Part shown: in pieces, positions 56,925 to 64,000 of the stretch
How the letters are laid out: the number at the start of each line of letters is the position of its first letter
Numbering within the stretch: the first letter of the stretch is position 1
Notes under the pieces: model-generated
Told to the model about the DNA's origin: nothing
Database searches by the model: none
What the model saw: only the letters and a program-made list of their open reading frames with translations
Position numbers and translations under genes: made by a program
Source: Undaria pinnatifida
Taxonomy: Eukaryota; Sar; Phaeophyceae; Laminariales; Alariaceae
Direction: 5' to 3'
Length of the DNA stretch: 64,000 nucleotides
Assembly (NCBI GenBank): GCA_012845835.1
Contig: JABAKD010000019.1
Location: 12,102,844 to 12,166,843 of the forward strand

Positions 56925-57075
56925 CGATCGTATCGTATCGATGTAGTCTACAGTGCTACTGTCATATGCATATCATATCGTAACAATATCGCAGCGTATC
57001 GGTATCGCACTGTATCCTACCACGGTATCGTATCATACCGTATCATATCGTGTACTCGTATCGTATCGTTCGTAC
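56925..57075. repeat. (ATCGT)n degenerate pentanucleotide repeat
   Basis: ATCGTATCGTATCG-type units with many substitutions, about 300 bp beyond the GGTAT array. Confidence 0.8.
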
Positions 57076-58489
57076 TGCAAGATGCCCACATACTTCCATC
57101 GCTGGCCCAGAGGACCAACAATGACATAGCTATGCGTTGCCAGGCAAGTATCTCAGAAAGAGGCCACACCACAGCCGCCAAAAAACTTCCAGGTATAAAC
57201 CAGAGGCAAAACCCGATCATCATCGAAATCATAGAAGATCCGAGAAACAACCATCCGACCACAGAATGTATGAAACAAACACCCGGGCGGGCGTAAACCA
57301 AACAAAACGGCTACCCTCAAGTGTCCTTCGCTCCACCAGAAGGAAGCGACGACGCCACTGACACCACAACGACGCCCGCCTGTCCCCTATGGTCTCCGTA
57401 GTTCTAAACCCCGCACTGCACACAGCAGCATACAAACATATCGCCATGCGTCGAAATCTGATGTACCATTTTCAGAACATACCAACCACGCAGCATCCAT
57501 CGCTGCAATGCCTGCGATTGTTTCACGATACACCGGTATTCGTAACGCCTCTTACCGGCTTAACTGCCCCCTTCACCAGAGGCCATCACAGCACGGGATA
57601 GGCGGTCGCGGAAGGTGAGAGGGGAGACCAGGGGAGGTGGTGAGCACTACCCCCCCCCCGTTCGGCACCCTAACCCCACGACGACCTGACCCTACCCGGA
57701 TCTACTGTACGAGAAGCCCTACAAACCAACCAGGGGTCCCCTCGAATCAGCGCAGTAGCAGCTCCTCTAACAGCGACGGTTGAACAGTGTCGGTTGACCG
57801 CAATAGTGCCTGCAAAATTGCTTGCCCCCCCCCCCCCAAGCAAACCCCCCGTCCCTTCTCCCCCGCACCGAATTGGAATATTGATCCCAAGCGCGAATGC
57901 TTCAAACATCCCCGTCTGAACAGAGGGATGGTTCGGCCAACAAAGTTTGGTCTTAATTGGCACACTACAATACTAATAGTACCGCACAAAAACGCAAGAT
58001 CAATACACCACCATGCAGAAGACGGCTTTCCAAGCTGACGTTCTCGACGAAGGGGAGAGAGTAAACTAGCACCGAGCGAAGCGTCTATGGCGGCAACATC
58101 TCGACGGCATCTGTCCGTCGAGCCCGAGGCCGCGATTTTCTTCGTGTGTGTGTCCCTTCTTGACAAAATCGTAACGGAAATTCGAAACAGGGGCTGCGTT
58201 ATCCTGCGTGCAACACTACGGAGGACACGATATGCACAAAAACCTACACATGCCCTTGTTTTTACTAAACTTATTTGGTCCTGATTACTATGTTCACCCG
58301 TAAAATAGAATCTTTCGAACTATGATACAGGGTGCATGTTTTCGACCGCTACCTCCCATATAGCGCCATGTGGCGGCAACGGGTCGAAAAAGCGAAAAGA
58401 CAAAGGGTGACCTCCTAAGGTATCGCCTCGTCGCGGGGGACGGACAGAGGCAATCGGGCTCGCCCCCCTCCCCGTCTCCCTCCCTCATC
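57076..58489. other. No gene recognised
   Basis: Frames of up to 139 codons overlap on both strands without motifs. C homopolymer runs occur near 57651 and 57826. Confidence 0.3.
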
Positions 58490-58660
58490 CCTCATACGAC
58501 TCGCTGAACACCTCCCGGCGCTGAGCGCTTGGTGCACGCAATGTCCGCCTGGTCGGTGAAAATCCGACGTGCTCCGTCTCGACATGGTAGGTATGCGAGG
58601 GTCTATGTATGGTCCTGCGGACTAAGGCCATGCGCGACGCGATGACTACACCCCCCCCTC
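58490..58660 (+). repeat. Dispersed repeat encoding a VGEN-TCSV peptide, copy 3
   Basis: Frames read YDSLNTSRR, ALGARNVRLVGENPTCSVST and, shifted, MRGSMYGPAD then GHARRDDYTPP. It extends further upstream than copy 1 and matches copy 2 across SRR...LVGEN. Confidence 0.55.
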
Positions 58661-58861
58661 CTCCGTAACGACCACACAGACAAGCCGCCGTGACACTAAC
58701 AGCACTCGATTTCTAGCCCTCTTCCTATTGCAAAAACAACTCGAGACCCTAGGTAATCCCAGGCTATTGGTCCTCCATAAAACCGGATTGAGGTTGTGAA
58801 CACGCCAACACACGCCACCAACAACATGCCATGACTTGGGACCAAAGCCCGTCGCCGCCGC

Positions 58862-58990
58862 AGAATCATCATCAGCAGCATCATGATCAGCGAGCAGCAT
58901 CATGGTCAGCAAGCAGCAGCATCCTCATCAGCAAGCAGCACCAGCAACAGCAACCAGCAGCAGCAAATAGCGGCAGGAGCAGCGGCAGCA
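58862..58990. repeat. CAG/CAT-rich low-complexity tract
   Basis: CAGCAGCAT, CAGCAGCAG and CAACAGCAA units downstream of the minus-strand remodeller stop codon. The Gln/Ser-rich plus-strand frames are probably artefacts. Confidence 0.7.
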
Positions 58991-59150
58991 ACATCGTCGC
59001 TATCAGCACGATCGCCATCCCCAAAAGCATCCCGCCCACTCCCCCCACCACCGCCGAAGGCAGCGCGGCGAATTGGAGCACGAAAGGTGCTGCACAACGC
59101 GCCAGGCTCCGCGCCACCACAAACCGCCGCCCGTCAAAAAACTGTATGCC

Positions 59151-60573
59151 CTAAGCCATGGCGCTGAGCACGCTAACATCTACATCATCCACGATGTCGT
59201 ACATAGCGCCCTCCCGGGGAAGGGGGACAACTGGCCCCTTTCCCCCCCCTGCCCTCTTCCCCCATCCCGCGCCGTCGACACCCTCTCCCCGGCGTCCCCA
59301 TCGCGCACCGCCTTCCACGTTGGAGTCCCCCCACGAGGTGGAGGATGCGAAAACCCGCTCCCTGTCGAGGATGCCGTCTAGCTCCTCTTCCGTGATGGAG
59401 CGGCCAAGGCCATCTCGCACCTGTTGATATTTTATTTTTTCGGTTTTTGTAGGAGGGGATGATCAGGAGGGGGGGTGGGGTTGGGTTGGGTTGGGATGAG
59501 CGAGGTCTTTCGTGATGGAGCGGCTAAGGCCATCTCGAACATTTTAATATATTTCTGGTTCTTGTAGATGTAAAAAGAGGGGAGGGGAGGGGGGGTCGAA
59601 ACGAAGGCGGGGGGCGAGGGGAGGGGGGGGGGGGGAGTCGAAATGACGCTTGTCGTGCTGCGGAATAAATCAGGGGATGCTGGCACAGAGACCGCACGCG
59701 GTCCGTCTCACAAGCGCACGCTTGCTAAGAGGAGGGGGAAGAGCGAGAAAGGGCCAGTTGGATGAATAATACGTACACTGCACCGGCACACAGGAGGAGC
59801 GGCGCGTACGAACAAGGGCCCAGCATCGCCGGACATTCACGCACAAGCATACTCCGGATGATCGGTGACAAGAACACGGTGGGGTGAGCTATAATTATCT
59901 TTCCACGTAAACGGGGAAGCGGCGCTGTATCAGCAAGCGGCGTTTCACATTTTTTTCGGCACGATTTCTGCTGATTCTGACGAATTTCCGAAACAGTCGC
60001 CTGTCTTGCAGACCCATTCCGCTCCCGTTCTCGCTGTGCATCTGGCACCAGGCACGGCCCACTCTGCGTACCTCCGACTGACTGCCTGGACGGCTCTATG
60101 TAGTCGTAGCAAGTACCATTTTTGACACCGGTAATCCCCAGACAACTTGAGACAGAGAGCGTCAATTGCAAAAAAAAATTCATACTATTGCAGATGAGCA
60201 AGTTGCTAGGAATGTTCTCCGTAAGAAACGCGGCGGAACCACGAAACAGGCGCTCAACACGGCAGCTCCAACGCGTTAACCCAAAAACGCACAACGTCGG
60301 AACACATACCAGGCATACGATGCATATAGCAGCAGCTCATACCCATCAATGGGACGCCTGGGTTCCATCTTTTCGACTCAACACGCCCCTGGGATATGAA
60401 GCCAACCATATCCCCAAGGAGAGCCTTGCACCGACTACGAAGGGTTTTCAAACTTTCGGTCAGGCAGTCAGACAGCTTGCAAGTGTTGGTGATTTTTTTT
60501 AGGTGAATCGAGAAAAACGGAAGCTTGCTTTTGTTGTTGTTGTTTAGATAGGAACAGAACGGCGTACAATCCG

Positions 60574-60642
<69 letters not shown>

Positions 60643-63311
60643 GATAGGAACAGAACAGCGAACAATCCGTGGCCAGCGCGAAAACGGTCGACGTGCCCGA
60701 GTGGTTAAGGGGATGGATTCGAAACCCATTGTGATTTCACGCGCAGGTTCGAGTCCTGCCGTCGACGATACTTTTTTATTTCCGATGGCGCCTAAAAAAA
60801 GGTGGAAGACTGAACGATTTCACAGGAAATCTGAAGTCTTGGGAACGGTCTTGAATCATAATATATGGAAGGCGTGTTGGTTCGGGGAGTACGCTTAAAC
60901 TTGAACTTGGACACGACGGGTACTAGACAAGCGAAGCAAACGTGTTCGAATAAATCGGTTAAGCGAAGAATAACGTGCCCCCAGCTACAGAGAGTATAGG
61001 AAGCTGGTGGGTGACCGACTGGCAAGAAACTACCGCTGCTGCGAGGATTACGGCTGGAGGGATCAACAACAAAGTTTAGATTTCGTTTCCAGCTAGGCGT
61101 GCCCGATTTTTCATTGCGTGTCTCACCCGGGGGAAGGAACCAATTTTGTATTTACTAGATATTGGTGGTTATGACGCGCGGCCTCAAACGCAATTTTGTT
61201 CGGCTGGGTTGAGCTGCGTTGCGTTGGGGTTAGGAGGGGTCGTTCCTGCTTCCTACCAACGCACATAGTAGACGGCTGTTACGAACGTCCACCAGGGCAA
61301 GTTCCTAATAGCGAGAGCTACGTGCAGTTGTATTTATTAATTATATTTTTCATCATCCTATCTATTGCAGATAAGATAAAACACACTACAGCTGTGAGAT
61401 CGAAGACTTCGAAGAAACTCGCCTTTGCAAGCTGTGTGTGATACTCCGATCGCGTATGTTACTGGGTGTGTGTCCTCATCAAGGGTATAGGTCGGCGACT
61501 CCCCTTAGAACTAGCTTGTTATCTGCGCAGTTTTTCTTTCTTTTTCTCCCTTTCCTATTAGACCTACCTCAGGTCTAGGGTTAGCCAGCAGGCTTTTCTC
61601 CCCCTCCCCACAACGGTACGTACCTTCGTTTTTATCGCGGCAAGACGTCCGCCCCTTCTTCCCTCATCCACTCGCATCGAATTGCGTCTAAAACCACGCC
61701 GCTAAGCGCTCTCAGAAGTGGAGTCCTTTTTTTTTTTTTTTTTTCGCAACAATATCTTTTTTATGAGCGTGTTTCAGCTCTCTCAGAGAACTCGTGCTGG
61801 TGGATATTTCTAACAGCCGTCAATTGTGTGGGTTGGTCGGAAGAGTTCCCAAGGCACCTTTGCTACTTTCTGCTGCTGCAACCAACTGCGACTGTTGGTC
61901 CCGAGGATGTTTTGGGTGAAAAAAATAGGCCTTTCTTGGGTCGGGCTATCATGTCTCGCTGGTTGGGTCGGGTCGGGTCGGGTCGGGTCGGATCAGGATG
62001 ACCTGACTGATCCGACCCGTGAGATTTCGAATAAAACTCTCCTGACACGACCCCGCCCGGCCCGCGCGAGAAATGGAAAATTCCTGACCCGACCCACGTG
62101 GCGGATCATAACCCGTCAAAACCCCTGAAAAAAAATAACTCGACCATAGTCATCGGTGTGTTATTATTCTCCGGAAATTCTGGCCGTCCGGCATGGCACG
62201 GAGACTCGGGCATTCGAGGCAAGAAATGAGACCCTATGTCTAAGCGTCGTTACAAAGTAGAAACTCGCTTCGCCGGCAAAAAAACGCGATATGCCATCAT
62301 CATGCCATTGTTAATAAGAACGTTTGTGATATCAACATATCGCGGGGAACATTCTGAGAGGAGCCATCGTTGACAACGGCAACATTTCGTGCCAATAGTA
62401 ACAAAAAAGGCTAAAATGTTTCATGCCACAATTAATAGGAACTGAGGGACATCCGTCTTGCCGCACGAAATCATCGACGCGCCCAAGCGGTTAAGGGGAT
62501 GGATTCGAAACCCATGGTAACTTCACGCGCAGGTTCGAGTGCTAACGTCGACGATACCTTTACACTTTACGCGCGTGCCGGAACCGGAAATCTCCTTGCA
62601 TTGTAGCTCGGATGCATCCTCTGCAAAATCTCAGCAGCCTTTGATATGCCTCGTGTGGGCAATGCCGCAACTATAAAAAATAACGTTTCGACAGTTTTCA
62701 CCTTTCAAGTAAAAAAAATGGGCGTTAAGGGCAGTTTTCGTCAACGACACGGTAAACATCATTTTTTTTTTTTTTTTTTTTTTTTTTGCTATCTTGGCAA
62801 GCTTTGACGCATGCTACCATACGGGTAGAGAGGTGCTTTCCGAGGTGCGTCGCTGGAGTAATCTAAAAGCGCAACATTAACAATAAGGCCGCGATCGTCG
62901 CGAAACAAGTATGATCGTTTGGGTTAACGAGCCCAGCCATTCAGGAACAACAAAACAAAACAAAAAGTGCGACCTCTATCGCGTGTTTTATCACGTTTTC
63001 TTTCGCCAAATTCGATAAAAACCGACGAGCAGTGGGAAAAAGCTGAACGCTCTGCGCGGCCAGCACAAGAGAAACACACCGCCAACAGCAGCAGCAGCAA
63101 CAACAATCACACCTACCACCACTACCAACTAGAACCACGAACAACAACACCAACACACCTCGGGACACACGGCGCGTTTGGCCAGGTCCTCGACGTCATC
63201 CTCCAGGAGCTTTCGGAGATGAGACACGGTCATCTCGCCGTTTGTGCGCTGACCGGCCTTTCCAAAGTCCCCCCCTTGGACTGCCACTCGCTCCAGCTTC
63301 TTCTTGGAGAT
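59151..63311 (-). CDS. SNF2-family chromatin remodeller C-terminus (DDM1/HELLS-like), partial
   Basis: Two minus-strand exons in phase: 63311-63159 (51 codons, after TTGCGACAG, before GTGTGTTGG) and 59420-59151 (89 codons plus TAG, after AATATCAACAG). The first reads ISKKKLERVAVQGGDFGKAG and later MTVSHLRKLLEDD, like the K(R)KLEKLVIxxxxF...LLK segment after the helicase domain of HELLS/DDM1. The second begins VRDGLGRSITEEELDGILDR, matching the xISDKDLELLLDR step of the same family, and ends AMYDIVDDVDVSVLSAMA. These ATP-dependent nucleosome remodellers support DNA methylation and heterochromatin. ISWI proteins have a related TDEDIDRI motif, so subfamily is not certain. The ATPase lobes lie beyond the window edge. 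The 3.7-kb last intron holds tRNA-Ser, a SINE fragment and repeats on the opposite strand; a middle exon could have been missed. Confidence 0.7.
59509..59550 (-). pseudogene. Echo of the remodeller last-exon 5' end
   Basis: CGTGATGGAGCGGCTAAGGC then CATCTCGAACATTTTAATAT repeats the true exon edge at about 59391-59432 (CGTGATGGAGCGGCCAAGGC, CATCTCGCACCTGTTGATAT) 118 bp away in the intron. The acceptor AG is lost. Confidence 0.7.
60529..60672. repeat. (GTT)n microsatellite inside a short direct duplication
   Basis: About 66 bp of GTT (60575-60640) lie between two copies of TTTAGATAGGAACAGAACGG with AACAATCCGTG (about 60542 and 60640). The microsatellite seems to have grown inside a tandem duplication. 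Confidence 0.8.
60687..60767 (+). tRNA. tRNA-Ser (anticodon CGA)
   Basis: An 81-nt cloverleaf: acceptor GTCGACG pairs with CGTCGAC, discriminator G; D stem CCC/GGG with GAGTGGTTAA loop; anticodon loop TTCGAAA; variable arm GTGA/TCAC; T stem GCAGG/CCTGC with TTCGAGT. One A-C mismatch closes the anticodon stem. A CTTTTTT run just downstream is a Pol III terminator. The type II variable arm and CGA anticodon indicate serine (UCG codons). It lies antisense in the last intron of the remodeller gene. Confidence 0.93.
61380..61507 (-). mobile_element. Short element carrying the TQLAKM/LTA motif, partial copy 3
   Basis: On the minus strand it reads EYHTQLAKASFFEVFDLTAV. The GGTCGGCGACTCCCCTTAG block is present, and the right third of the full element (after about 15740 in copy 1) is missing. 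A SINE family B fragment follows directly. Confidence 0.55.
61525..61735 (-). mobile_element. SINE family B fragment
   Basis: CCTACCTCAGGTCTAGGGTT, TCGTTTTTATCGCGGCAAGA and CACTCGCATCGAATTGCGTC match family B bodies. The tRNA-like head is absent and a T run at about 61729 follows. Confidence 0.5.
61962..62128. repeat. GGGTC-rich palindromic repeat family, copy 3
   Basis: (GGGTC)5, TGATCCGACCCGTGAGATTT, CCTGACCCGACCC and CGGATCATAACCCGTCAAAA follow the family order. The leading array is longer than in other copies. Confidence 0.65.
62473..62553 (+). pseudogene. Decayed tRNA-Ser (CGA) copy
   Basis: It has the same 81-nt length and the same TTCGAAA anticodon loop as the gene at 60687, and even the same stem mismatch. 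But the first acceptor pair is broken (ATCGACG), the T stem no longer pairs (GCAGG against GCTAA), the variable arm is damaged, and only three Ts follow, so no terminator. It is a non-functional duplicate. Confidence 0.85.
62762..62787. repeat. Poly(T) run of 26
   Basis: A pure T homopolymer, possibly the tail of an inserted retroelement on the minus strand. I could not identify a body next to it. Confidence 0.8.
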
Positions 63312-63599
63312 CTGTCGCAACATTGGACAAATATTAGAGAAGAGAAAAGGCAATGCGGTGTTGCGACATGCAGGATGCTAAGACACAAAAAGAGAAGATT
63401 ATTGCATGGAGAGGGGATTTTTGGCCCTGGTGACTCGAAGGGGTAGGGCCAGGAGGAAATGAACGAACATCAAGTATTCGCAGTTGTCGGTTATTGGATT
63501 CATTGTTTCGTGCTTTTAGTTTTCGCGGTCTGGATTTTTCTTTTTTTTCTTTTTTTTCTGCGCCATATTTTTTACTGTTGACACTTTGTTGTTTTGAAT

Positions 63600-63800
63600 C
63601 ATCGCTTTCACTCTCCAGCTCAACTCGTGAGAGGTTTACCCTCAGCGACCTTCTGGACAAGCCGTGGTCACAGGCGTCTTCCCTTGTGCCCCCTCTGTAC
63701 TTGCCTTTATTTTTATCGGGCATAAGGTTCAACATTCCCAGTTTTCAGCTTTCTATGCTCGTCGATTTGCACCGAATTTATTGTTGACACCAACGCTGCA
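63600..63800 (-). mobile_element. Truncated SINE family A relative upstream of remodeller exon
   Basis: CTCCAGCTCAACTCGTGAGA, CTGGACAAGCCGTGGTCACA and TTTTTATCGGGCATAAGGTT follow the family A order and most resemble the subtype at 4675-4860. No tRNA-like head is present. Confidence 0.5.
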
Positions 63801-63965
63801 CAGCAGTTTCGGATGGCAAATAAAATAAAACCAAGATATGCGTCATGGAGCGCTATGGCACGCGGGATAAATAGATAACATAAGAGAAGATACGCGAGTA
63901 TTATATATACATACATGCAGTTCTATGGCATGCGCGGTTCGATGACATACGGCAGGACAGCGTGA

Positions 63966-63997
63966 CGTGCATCACCAGCTTCTTCTTAGAGGTCCGC
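63966..63997 (-). pseudogene. Possible echo of the remodeller exon starting at 63311
   Basis: On the minus strand CTCTAAGAAGAAGCTGGTGA is nearly identical to the exon start CTCCAAGAAGAAGCTGGAGC. It reads TSKKKLVMH and then diverges. The window edge prevents deciding between an echo and an alternative exon. Confidence 0.4.
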
Positions 63998-64000
63998 CGT

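Noticed and set aside
58831-59167. Gln/Ser-rich plus-strand protein
   Set aside because: It is a CAG/CAT low-complexity tract that continues antisense over the last exon of the remodeller.
1-64000. CRISPR arrays, operons or bacterial genes
   Set aside because: No regularly spaced repeat-spacer structure exists, and the genes are clearly intron-containing and eukaryotic.

Overview
The window is nuclear DNA from a eukaryote, most likely a stramenopile alga and probably a brown alga. The reasons are genes with many short exons (54-549 bp) and introns of several hundred to a few thousand bp, GT-AG splice sites with T-rich acceptors, tRNA-derived SINEs, hAT-type non-autonomous transposons, a LOV/PAS exon resembling stramenopile aureochromes, and repeat-encoded peptides (LVGENPTCSV-type and TQLAKMSFDEIFDLTAG-type) that I associate from memory with brown-algal genomes. 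The species assignment is an inference. Most of the longer open frames here are not genes.

Two genes can be supported well. The first, on the plus strand (21242-39928, possibly to 42861), is a kinesin of kinesin-6 (MKLP/KIF20-KIF23) type, assembled from 22 exons with consistent reading phase. Its motor carries the P-loop, switch I and switch II motifs, followed by coiled-coil and basic/serine-rich tail exons. The second, on the minus strand (59151-63311, 5' end beyond the window), is the C-terminus of a SNF2-family chromatin remodeller resembling DDM1/HELLS. Its last intron holds an intact tRNA-Ser(CGA), a decayed tRNA-Ser copy and a long GTT microsatellite. A third, partial locus (17593-18141, minus) encodes a LOV/PAS-like domain without the photoactive cysteine motif. 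Two further minus-strand exon candidates lie at 120-245 and in the four-unit array at 45.9-47.6 kb.

Layout: 0-17 kb is repeat-rich DNA with MITEs, SINEs and tandem duplications. 17.6-18.1 kb is the LOV-like exon. 20.8-21.1 kb is a pyrimidine tract just upstream of the kinesin. 21.2-42.9 kb is the kinesin gene with a hAT element, SINEs and other repeats in its introns. 42.9-51 kb holds MITE copies, a degenerate exon-like array and a hAT element with an 8-bp target duplication. 52-55 kb is a 3-kb G-rich minisatellite. 55-59 kb is repeats and microsatellites. 59-64 kb is the DDM1/HELLS-like gene.

The most unusual feature is that several introns contain decayed copies of the neighbouring exon boundary, including the splice site. 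Exon 3 of the kinesin (P-loop) is followed by three such echoes. Exons 2, 7, 19 and 20, both remodeller exons, and the candidate exons at 0.1-2 kb and 46-47.6 kb show the same. This suggests intron growth by repeated tandem duplication of exon edges. A second unusual signal is a short peptide-coding motif (TQLAKM..D...LTA.V) present in at least eight places.
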